Shown here one piece after another: positions 11,101-17,904 of a stretch of DNA of 42,113 bases. Location of the stretch: IMG/VR virus record IMGVR_UViG_3300042502_000182, positions 1 through 42,113 of that record, one strand, 5' to 3'. Under the pieces are notes generated by a model, which was not told the origin of the DNA, searched no databases, and saw only the letters and a program-made list of their open reading frames with translations. The position numbers and the translations under genes are program-made. The DNA comes from a virus. The first letter of the stretch is position 1; every line of letters starts with the position of its first letter.

Positions 11101-11695
11101 CACCATTCTTTGCAGCTAGATAGTTTGTACCAGATCCATAAGGATTACCCATCTGTCCTGGTTGTATAACAATATCTTCTGGACGAACATACTTACGAGT
11201 CTTCTTATTATCTCTAGTACCTGCAGCTTGCGTAATTAGATTACTAATATTTGCTGCTTGCTTTTGTTCCTTTAACTGTTTATTACCTTTAATAACATTT
11301 TGAATGCCACCAACAATAGAAGGAGCACTAGCTAATAATGAATTACCAGCATCTTTAAGATTAGAACTTTTAGTAGCTGTTGTTGCACTAGTTCCTTTAA
11401 GTGCAGCATTAGGATTAACATCAGGGAAATCTTGCATTACACCAAGTTGTCTAGCAAGACTCATTTTATTATTATATCCATTTTCTATAATACCAGAAAT
11501 CTCTCCATACTCAAGAGGAGGAGCTAGATACTCATCATCTAAAGTAGACTCAATGGTTGGTAAAAATTTATTGCCATCCTGAGCTTTCTTTAACTTCTTA
11601 CCATGCTTCTTCATGAAAGCCTCCTCTGTAGGATACTTCTTGTAGAACTCAGCTTCAGTTTTAACTCCAGCAATTTTTAAGATTTGAGCTTTCAT
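8192..11695 (-). CDS. Internal virion protein with glycine zipper and lysozyme-like domain (1167 aa)
   Basis: Several regions can be seen. Residues about 228-307 are very Gly-rich and include a glycine-zipper pattern (LGGIAGTIVGGPLGSIVGSA) able to form membrane-inserting helices. Residues about 380-485 contain the GPSHDNGGMPITF and EVEGGE segments that recur in large Bacteroidetes phage proteins. Residues about 600-800 look like a lysozyme-superfamily domain: INKILDYELKKGSATGHGLSNFG supplies a candidate catalytic Glu, followed by DWAFNTG. A VASP repeat lies near residue 800 and a Gln/Ala-rich helical region fills the last 250 residues. DGG or ADGG turns recur at about 230, 343, 429, 468 and 602. 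By analogy with ejected proteins such as T7 gp16 it may digest peptidoglycan locally during DNA entry. The gene starts one base after the stop of the 799-aa gene. Confidence 0.75.
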   Translation of the reverse strand: MKAQILKIAGVKTEAEFYKKYPTEEAFMKKHGKKLKKAQDGNKFLPTIESTLDDEYLAPPLEYGEISGIIENGYNNKMSLARQLGVMQDFPDVNPNAALKGTSATTATKSSNLKDAGNSLLASAPSIVGGIQNVIKGNKQLKEQKQAANISNLITQAAGTRDNKKTRKYVRPEDIVIQPGQMGNPYGSGTNYLAAKNGAEIQNTFAPNTIYTDQGYTPLNDNSKVKQFADGGGFGGTGLSANYLAGEAGGLGGGLGSLIGGGDFEQTNEGALGSTLGGIAGTIVGGPLGSIVGSALGGAIGGAFGGDRTKQMKQQKQLMQSNLASAAWQNTLQSGQFNSFMEDGGWVSNDWQPQVIAKFGEYDVKDLLKPPHDADMLRAGGHLKEYTPPSERAMYTGKAEDGVQMAMGGDLKVYRGQAETMSYNPYLPDGGETIMFRGPSHDNGGMPITFGENGVEVEGGEPAVKLQDGGSPDGNLVVFGDMFMPGKKQKFKHYAADLSKTEAKQNKIVDKSTSIINDLDVNTEFDKLTLQAANANILGANMKLKDIATKKTEAAALQNAILDTAKEQGLVSAELAKGKIVKDKEAAKMMAKYGTKMTTYADGGSSDPNDPNDAWINKILDYELKKGSATGHGLSNFGYTDWQKLGHAHAPRTRQEAIDYFKQDYLPKVANIPLGLRGRAGDWAFNTGKDPRIPLLLAAGKIKGNAFGTINPSNLSGPRIELAQDPAALDELWNKHSAEISKKENDPAFLKKFDTARRVMYQNINRLPDGSINPAYRNTWVGRTEEMFNEDTPAVASPVASPVASPSVVTPSAPAPYFANPVVNPTGVSSAKWTPSGVTVPNFAASNDAVDARQEMMPELYSPVDMGMYGDIKDIPFTPYDGTFIQKRDVPPVVTEDVVSTPSTTSTKDGKKSNTWKDAAVFASSMMPFLRPSNQEPLDPNQLMGEMYALSNNQLEPVQAQLYNPQLTQPYEISLQDQLNANQSDFNAMQRQLGNNPEALAALAAQKYAANAQVLGTQFRANQAEKARAYEANRQTMNEAQRANLGILDQQFQRQSMARSKTKQEAQTALQSIAAKIAQNNLSNRTLGVYENMYNYRYAPGGQAYNMNAPYSFNIPEVGTGARSTSDIALTEAERLQALADAQKIKEANSKTKKGRNGAIVKAIKNL
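9279..9314 (-). repeat. Three 12-bp direct repeats encoding VASP
   Basis: Two identical 12-base units (GGAGAAGCTACA on the plus strand) and one diverged copy follow each other in frame. They encode PVASPVASPVAS in a linker between the lysozyme-like domain and the C-terminal helical region of the 1167-aa protein. Confidence 0.85.
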
Positions 11696-11696
11696 A

Positions 11697-14096
11697 TTAT
11701 TGGTATTTGTCTAACCAGCCTCCTGGTTGTTTTGTATTGTAATTAGTAAAGTTAGTTAATTGATCCAGTTTTACCAACTGGCTTCCATCCTTAGAGATGG
11801 TCTTAGGTTTAAAGTCAAGTCCTTGTTGATAGTATTTCATTTCACCACCATTCTCGTATGCTCCTAGATTTTTATAAAAATTATCTCCATAAAATTCATC
11901 TCTTTTCTTTTTTCTATATGGGTTATTTTTATACTGACTTTCTGATTTTTTCATCTCTTCCAGTAACTTAGGTTCTATAACAGAATGAGCTTCATGTTCA
12001 ACTGTTCCTGGTATATGATATTGACCAAATCTATTTCTCAACATTATTTCTGAAATAGCCAGTGCTGGTAAATCATTCTTCATCCATTGAATTGTCTTAT
12101 TCAATCTATTATCTTTCATTTGAATATGATGAGCCATTTCACTAACCCAATCTTTTGTACTATCTGCTTGAATAGTTTTAGATGAAGCATCATAATTTGC
12201 AGGAGGTCTACTATCACCACCAACAGTTGTTGCCATTTTAGATAGTAATGAATTTTTATCTACAGGATGCACTTTAGGAAAACCATATTTCTTACCAAGA
12301 TCCATCAGTCCCTCATATCTACCTAATATATTATCTGTTGCATTAGGATAATTGTAAACCATGTCAACAGATTTAGGATCATTATATACAGGATCATCTG
12401 ATGAAATTCCTTGACGATAACCTTCCTCCTTGGTAAGTCTATCTAACATGGTACGATAGAACTCTTCTGTTTGAGGATCTTTAGATCCCACTACAGTTAT
12501 CTCTGGTAACATTCCAGAGTAATAAGTTTTGTCTTCCTTATTCTTTTTTATCTCTTTACCATTCTCTGCAGAAGCTTTTGTCTTCTTAGCGTATGGACCA
12601 TTAGAAGGAATATCTCCTGTACGTGCATACATGAATCCTACAGATCCTGGCATAGATCCTCCCATAGCAAACTGTCCTCCCCATGCAGGAGAATAGTTAC
12701 GTCCCACGTTACTATATCCATCTCCTACAAAGTCTTTAGATATTGATACAGAAGCATCGTTATAGTTTGGTTGTACAGGACCTCCATCATTATATTTCTC
12801 TAACCATCCTCCGTTCTTCTGCTCTGGTTGATTAGCCATTGCAGCAGCACCAACTCCTACAGCTGCAGGAGCAGCCCATAGTCTATTAAATAAGAATGAC
12901 GAACCATTATCATTATTAAATACATCAAAGAATCTTTTATCAACTACGTTTCCAGGTAAACCTTCTCCACCTCTCATGTTTTGAACATCTTTGGCAGTAA
13001 TCGTTTGACTAGGTGATAAATCATACTTCTGTCTAAGTTCACCTATTCTTGCATGCACTTCTGTAGGATCAGCTAAATATGCCTTATAGGCATTCTCTTT
13101 ACCCATTATTTTATCTATCTCCTTAGAAGTTTTTCCACTCTGTCTCAATGACTCCCACTGATTGTAATAATCTAAATACTCAGGTTTAATAGTATTTTGA
13201 ATATCATGAAACTGTCCACTTTCAACTAAAATTGGTTGCCTTAACCAATCATGAAAATTCTCATGACCAACAGTAGATTTTATTTGTGAATGAGAATACT
13301 TAGGGTTTCTAGAAATCCATGTACCAAATCTAGGATATATACTTGCATTTGCTGCATCATCTAAAGGATTAGCAGTATGTCTATAAGACACTCCCATATT
13401 ATCCGCATGAACCATAGCCTTACTACCATAGCTAGTTTTACCTTGCCATATAATTTGTGCTAAATCTTTTGCTTGTTGAGACAAAGGATATAGTTTAGAA
13501 TTTGGATCATAGTTAAGGGAATGTTGCTTGTAACTATGTGAAGTCCAAGGAGCAGTTTGTTCCATCTTATCAAAATCCCTCATCATCTTTTCCTGTGTGG
13601 CAGGATGACTGATCCAATCTTTAGTCCACTGATTACCAGCATCTATTGATTGCTGTACAGGAACTTCTCTAGGAAGAATCTTATCAGCTAACTCATTAAA
13701 GAAATTACCTGTAGATGATATTATTTGTTTATTAGGTGCTGCTACAGTTTTAGCTACTTTAGCAACTTTACTTGCTTTACTACTTGCTTTAGCTGCTTTA
13801 CCTAATAGTCCTGCTCCTACTAAATTTGTAGGATCTAATACAGCATCAACAGCAAATGCAGCATAAGGATTCTGAATACTGAATGCTTGAGAAGGATACT
13901 GATTTTTACCAGTTATCCACTCAGTAACTTTACGTTGAGGATATGACGTAACCTGCCCAAGAGCTTGCATTGCATTATCATCAATATTAGTTGGTGTTTG
14001 CTTTGCTGCTTTATTATATGCAGCTACTTTGGGAGAGACAGTCCAACCACCTTCCTGATATTTATCTAACCACCCTGAAGACTTTTGCTTTGCCAT
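11697..14096 (-). CDS. Double zincin-like internal virion protein framed by WLxKY motifs (799 aa)
   Basis: The first half carries VGHENFHDW (H278, E279, H282), a canonical HExxH zinc-protease motif, followed by PTEVHARIGE near 344-353, which has the right placement for a third ligand. The second half carries SEMAHHIQ (E653, H656, H657) and TVEHEAHSVIE near 699-707. This is the same arrangement, but the first His of HExxH is replaced by Ser, so this copy may be diverged or inactive. A short motif GWLDKYQEGG opens the protein (8-17), recurs in the middle as GGWLEKYNDGG (429-439) and ends it as GGWLDKYQ (792-799). A run of Lys/Ala/Ser at 100-120 is basic. Context suggests an internal or ejected virion protein. 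Peptidase activity is inferred from motifs only. Confidence 0.75.
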   Translation of the reverse strand: MAKQKSSGWLDKYQEGGWTVSPKVAAYNKAAKQTPTNIDDNAMQALGQVTSYPQRKVTEWITGKNQYPSQAFSIQNPYAAFAVDAVLDPTNLVGAGLLGKAAKASSKASKVAKVAKTVAAPNKQIISSTGNFFNELADKILPREVPVQQSIDAGNQWTKDWISHPATQEKMMRDFDKMEQTAPWTSHSYKQHSLNYDPNSKLYPLSQQAKDLAQIIWQGKTSYGSKAMVHADNMGVSYRHTANPLDDAANASIYPRFGTWISRNPKYSHSQIKSTVGHENFHDWLRQPILVESGQFHDIQNTIKPEYLDYYNQWESLRQSGKTSKEIDKIMGKENAYKAYLADPTEVHARIGELRQKYDLSPSQTITAKDVQNMRGGEGLPGNVVDKRFFDVFNNDNGSSFLFNRLWAAPAAVGVGAAAMANQPEQKNGGWLEKYNDGGPVQPNYNDASVSISKDFVGDGYSNVGRNYSPAWGGQFAMGGSMPGSVGFMYARTGDIPSNGPYAKKTKASAENGKEIKKNKEDKTYYSGMLPEITVVGSKDPQTEEFYRTMLDRLTKEEGYRQGISSDDPVYNDPKSVDMVYNYPNATDNILGRYEGLMDLGKKYGFPKVHPVDKNSLLSKMATTVGGDSRPPANYDASSKTIQADSTKDWVSEMAHHIQMKDNRLNKTIQWMKNDLPALAISEIMLRNRFGQYHIPGTVEHEAHSVIEPKLLEEMKKSESQYKNNPYRKKKRDEFYGDNFYKNLGAYENGGEMKYYQQGLDFKPKTISKDGSQLVKLDQLTNFTNYNTKQPGGWLDKYQ

Positions 14097-14097
14097 A

Positions 14098-14964
14098 TTA
14101 CTTGTAAGAGATTTGAGCAGGAGCTATAATGAATTGAGAAATAATATGAGCATCAGACTTGTTGTCTAGAATGTGTCTAATTAATAAACCTTTAGCTCTG
14201 ATTGTATCTTTCTTGAACGAACGTGTAGAATAATCCATGTTCGCTTGGTTGAGAACCTTATCGATTGATAAAGACTCACAGCCAGTTACAAACAAAGGTA
14301 ATGATTTATTTTTAACTACAGACCAGAAATTATTATATTGATAAAAATTATCTGATTTAGTATAAGTAATCGTCTTAGAGTATTCATTGTACATTGGATA
14401 TTGCATGTACGCTTTCATGTTATTCATTGGCTTAGGAACCAATTCTAACATGCCAGAACATTGCTGACCATTGTAAATGATAGCCTTATTGAAATACTGA
14501 TCATCTGTTTGAATCTTAGCATTGTCATTAAATACACCATCAGGGATAGGTAAGTATTTGTACACTGTACTAAAGTCTTTTACATTCTGTAATATCTCAT
14601 CATGATACTTATATGCAAATGGATACTCGATGATATATGGTTCTATGTTTCCATAGTAGGTATTGTAGATTGTTGTGTTAGCTAAGTGCTTCCACATTGT
14701 AGCAGTGTTCTGAGGAGTGAACTGAATAGCAGCTATCTCCTCGATATCAAGTTGCGTAAGAGGCAAGTTCTTTACTGTCTTACATTTGCCAGTAGACTGC
14801 AATATAATAACACTAACCTCATCAGCAACAGTGTATGATACACCATCGATCAGGTCTTGTTTAGTGATATTAGTACCAAGCACATTACCATAGTTATCTG
14901 ATATGGTGAATGGGCCTGTTCTATTACCAGCCTTCTCTAACTTTATGATTACTGTTTTAGACAT
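14098..14964 (-). CDS. Probable adhesin or tail accessory protein with virion-docking N-terminus (288 aa)
   Basis: I chose the ATG at 14964-14962 (MSKTVIIKLEK) because it overlaps the preceding stop by one base (TAATG). The longer frame from 15021 would add a His-rich leader that is only the poly-Thr tract of the upstream gene read in another frame. The first 70 residues (AGNRTGPFTISD, then DGVSYTV and STGKC) match the layout of the N-terminus of the 832-aa adhesin encoded at 27648-30146, suggesting a shared attachment domain. The remaining 215 residues have no recognisable domain; they are rich in Tyr, Asn and Lys and look beta-rich. A receptor-binding role is inferred from the shared domain and location. 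Confidence 0.65.
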   Translation of the reverse strand: MSKTVIIKLEKAGNRTGPFTISDNYGNVLGTNITKQDLIDGVSYTVADEVSVIILQSTGKCKTVKNLPLTQLDIEEIAAIQFTPQNTATMWKHLANTTIYNTYYGNIEPYIIEYPFAYKYHDEILQNVKDFSTVYKYLPIPDGVFNDNAKIQTDDQYFNKAIIYNGQQCSGMLELVPKPMNNMKAYMQYPMYNEYSKTITYTKSDNFYQYNNFWSVVKNKSLPLFVTGCESLSIDKVLNQANMDYSTRSFKKDTIRAKGLLIRHILDNKSDAHIISQFIIAPAQISYK

Positions 14965-16256
14965 TATATTATAGTGGTTGTGGTGGTGGTGGTAGAAAGA
15001 GAACTTAATCCTACTTGCCAATATATCTTGTTATTTTTCTTAATAACAGAATCATAACTCTTTCCAGGAACAGTTGTGTATTTAATAGTAAGTTCGTTAA
15101 TAAAGTTTTTAGGTGTCCCATCCCATGCCTGAATACCTAACTGTTCAGCAACCCAATCTATTCTACAAGCAAGCCCTACAGGTGTCCCATTATTTATTAC
15201 AGCTTGACCAAATACTAATCCTACAATTTTTCTAACACCATTAAAATCAGCAACTAAAGCCGCTCCAGAATCTCCTGGTTCAGCAGCAGAACAACCTACA
15301 TACTTACCAAGAAAAATTATCACACTACTAAATAGACTACCACTATCTGCTCCTTGTAAATCATACCCATTTACAAGTATCTGATCATTATATAGAGTAT
15401 AATAATATAAATTACAATCACCCTCTGCAGCTCCAGTAGTTCTTCCAGACATATATAATGGAATTGACTGATTCAAGGAATATATTTCAGGTGATGTAGC
15501 AAATGGTAATGGTAAGTTATAATCTACTCCATACTGTTTAAATGATTCTGTATTAGAAACATCTGATTCTTTTAAAGATATTAAAGCACCATCTACCCTG
15601 TTAAATATTGAAAAATTAAAATAATTGGGATTAACAGTGGGTACAGCAGGTACATACAATGGAACATATCTAATTACCTGACCTATTTGTAATGCTGGAT
15701 TTGCTGTACAAGTTTCTCCATTCTGATATACATAGTTATCTTTTTCATTTTGAGCAATCTTAGTTAAATCTTGATTCATTGTCATGAACTGATTTTTAAC
15801 AACTACGTGCCCAGCAGTAACACCAACTAAAGCTTGAGATGCTCTATCTACAGCAATAAATCCTAACGTACCTTTCTTACATTCTGTCGGAGAAACAATA
15901 TTGTTTTTAGCACCAATAGATACCCCACCTTTCAAAGGTCTTACTGTGTTTCTATTACCAGGAGGAGTAGTTTGCCAAGCAATACACTGTGTTGGACAAT
16001 TTAGCGTACTAGCATTACTTAGTACTATAACATCTGTTGGATAATATTTATTATCAACTATTACAAAAGAAGGTAATACATCTTCAGAGCTTATTTGATC
16101 TAATGGTAACTTCTCTTTAACTGCAAATGTTACACACTCTTCATCAGTTAATTGTCCATCTTTTATTCTATTTGCAAACATCACACCGATGTCTCTTTTA
16201 TAATATTGAGCAGATAACTCTTTTAAAGCTGGATTAATATTGTTTGAATGTGTCAT
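14964..16256 (-). CDS. NAL1-like trypsin-fold serine protease, copy 3, poly-Thr C-terminus (430 aa)
   Basis: The catalytic triad is readable: His150 in GVTAGHVV, Asp222 in NRVDGALI, and Ser330 in EPGDSGAAL. The first 80 residues (IGVMFANRIKDGQLTDEE, VKEKLPLDQI, PTDVIVLS) match the N-terminal domain found in NAL1-like bacterial serine proteases. After the protease domain, the segment LGIQAWDGTPK and a tail ending in YWQVGLSSLS are shared with the two paralogues. The last nine residues are seven Thr and two Ile, and the stop overlaps the next ATG. The poly-Thr tail resembles linkers that in other proteins of this phage join docking and binding modules, so the enzyme may once have continued into a further domain. 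Its substrate is unknown; it is probably a virion or extracellular enzyme. Confidence 0.85.
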   Translation of the reverse strand: MTHSNNINPALKELSAQYYKRDIGVMFANRIKDGQLTDEECVTFAVKEKLPLDQISSEDVLPSFVIVDNKYYPTDVIVLSNASTLNCPTQCIAWQTTPPGNRNTVRPLKGGVSIGAKNNIVSPTECKKGTLGFIAVDRASQALVGVTAGHVVVKNQFMTMNQDLTKIAQNEKDNYVYQNGETCTANPALQIGQVIRYVPLYVPAVPTVNPNYFNFSIFNRVDGALISLKESDVSNTESFKQYGVDYNLPLPFATSPEIYSLNQSIPLYMSGRTTGAAEGDCNLYYYTLYNDQILVNGYDLQGADSGSLFSSVIIFLGKYVGCSAAEPGDSGAALVADFNGVRKIVGLVFGQAVINNGTPVGLACRIDWVAEQLGIQAWDGTPKNFINELTIKYTTVPGKSYDSVIKKNNKIYWQVGLSSLSTTTTTTTII

Positions 16257-16258
16257 AA

Positions 16259-16561
16259 CTAGTCTATAATATCAAATGTTAAAAACAGTGTACCTATTGT
16301 AGGAGGAGTAGAAACTAATGGAAAAGTTTGTGTTTCATATAATGATTTCACAATAACTGATGTGGCAGAATCAGGGACTTCTACATTCATTACAAAATAA
16401 GGAAGTTCTCCTGGAAGAGATAACACATAATTTTTCATTAAATGATCAGTATATGCTCGTGTTGCATAATTATTTTCATTAACCTGATCATAGTATACAC
16501 TATACGGATTAAAATTATTCTTAACTCCACTAGTTACATAAAAGCTGAAATACTTTGCCAT
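16259..16561 (-). CDS. Small beta-rich protein between protease genes (100 aa)
   Basis: The gene is a short open frame placed 29 nt after one protease gene and 2 nt before the next, ending with TAG, which makes it part of the same operon. I do not recognise the family. The segment VEVPDSATSVIVKS followed by FPL loosely resembles the second half of the docking domain in the 288-aa protein (YTVADEVSVIILQS then LPL). It could be an orphan docking domain, but the match is weak. It has no signal peptide or membrane segment. Confidence 0.6.
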   Translation of the reverse strand: MAKYFSFYVTSGVKNNFNPYSVYYDQVNENNYATRAYTDHLMKNYVLSLPGELPYFVMNVEVPDSATSVIVKSLYETQTFPLVSTPPTIGTLFLTFDIID

Positions 16562-16590
16562 ATATCATTTATTAAAACACTATTGATTAT

Positions 16591-17904
16591 TTACCAAATC
16601 GTTGGCTGTTTGCTTATCATTCCCAATTGCCAGTATTCTTTATTATCAATAGTTTTAGGATTATCAAAAATTGGACCCTCAAGAACTTCGTAATCCATGT
16701 TAGGTATATCTAAAAAAGCTTTAGGTGAACCATCCCAAGCTTGTATTTGTAGTTTTGCAGCAATGTGGTCTATTCTACAAGCAATACCATAATTTCCTGT
16801 ATCACTAGTACTTCCTGCATATAATAGACCAAGTATCTTCCATGTACGTGGACCATCCTTCCAGTTAGGATCAGATGGATTATATGTAGGAACTTTACCC
16901 ATTAAAGCAGATCCTGAGTCCCCACCATTAATTGCTACACAAGTTACATCTGATCGAGTTACTACAATAGTATTGTCATAGGAACTAATAAAAGGATAAT
17001 TTCCAACAAGCATTAAAAAGCCATAATCATCAGAGAACACTTTAAGTCCGCACTCATCTTTCTTAACACCAGTTCTAGCACCTGAACTCCACAATTGTAA
17101 ATCTGTAAAATCCATCAATGCATCTAACTCTTGTGTAGATGCAAATGTAGGAGGGGTATTTATTCCGCCAGGAATATCACTTAACCCAATTTGTTTCCAT
17201 GATTCAGCATTTGTTATAAAAGGTACTCCTTGTTGTGTATCATTTTGATATATTGCAACCATTGCTGCATCAATTTTATTCACAAAAGGAAGTGCAGATT
17301 CTTTATCTATATGAGCAGGCATACCAAATGGAGTATATGTATACCAACTCCAAGCGTCTGTTTTAGGTACTCCTAAAGGAGGTCTTTTTGTATACCTAGA
17401 TAAAAAAGGTAAACCTCCATTATATACACCTCCTGTAACAGGATTAAAGTATGGTGCTATATCTGCAACGTGAGCATTTGTAATAGCAACAATAGCTTGC
17501 GTTGGTGTATGTACGGCAAAAAAACCTAATGTACCGTAGCTTCCAGACATCTGAAATACAGTACCACCTTTAATAGGTCTATTAGCAGTACGATTTGTTG
17601 CACAAGGTACTCCATTAGTAGCATCATAACAACTATAACAACTAGGAGGTAGAGAGCAAGTCATACGTCTGATATCACTTAACTCAGTTACATCTGTTTT
17701 ATATATCACCCCATCTATCTCAATCTCTGAAGGAATTAGATTCTCAGGAGAAATCTCAGATAATGGAAGTTTCTTCTTTACACCAAAGCTTAAGCATTTT
17801 TCCTCTGTTACAATATTATTTGTAATTTTCTTACTATATCCTGCGCCAACAACGTCAGGATTAATCATAAGTATTTGTCGTAATTCTTTTTTTATATTAT
17901 TCAT
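16591..17904 (-). CDS. NAL1-like trypsin-fold serine protease, copy 2 (437 aa)
   Basis: I place the start at ATG 17904-17902 (MNNIKKELRQ), which overlaps the upstream stop by 8 bases; this start aligns with the other two copies, whereas the frame from 17958 adds an unmatched leader. His145 lies in ITNAHVAD, Asp212 in NKIDAAMVA and Ser330 in NGGDSGSAL. The N-terminal domain (VVGAGYSKKITNN, VKKKLPLSEI, YKTDVTELS) matches the NAL1-like family. A Cys cluster CSLPPSCYSCYD around residues 83-92 is specific to this copy. The shared tail LQIQAWDGSPK and EYWQLGMIS follows. There is no signal peptide, so export would be by lysis or virion assembly. Confidence 0.85.
   Translation of the reverse strand: MNNIKKELRQILMINPDVVGAGYSKKITNNIVTEEKCLSFGVKKKLPLSEISPENLIPSEIEIDGVIYKTDVTELSDIRRMTCSLPPSCYSCYDATNGVPCATNRTANRPIKGGTVFQMSGSYGTLGFFAVHTPTQAIVAITNAHVADIAPYFNPVTGGVYNGGLPFLSRYTKRPPLGVPKTDAWSWYTYTPFGMPAHIDKESALPFVNKIDAAMVAIYQNDTQQGVPFITNAESWKQIGLSDIPGGINTPPTFASTQELDALMDFTDLQLWSSGARTGVKKDECGLKVFSDDYGFLMLVGNYPFISSYDNTIVVTRSDVTCVAINGGDSGSALMGKVPTYNPSDPNWKDGPRTWKILGLLYAGSTSDTGNYGIACRIDHIAAKLQIQAWDGSPKAFLDIPNMDYEVLEGPIFDNPKTIDNKEYWQLGMISKQPTIW

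Noticed and set aside
14965-15021. Upstream start adding a His-rich leader to the 288-aa protein
   Set aside because: The leader is the poly-Thr codon run of the protease gene in another frame; the TAATG start fits the docking-domain alignment.
16259-16261. Possible TAG recoding, as known in some crAss-like phages
   Set aside because: Frames are long under the standard code, and TAA, TAG and TGA (34435-34437) are all used as stops at sensible gene ends.
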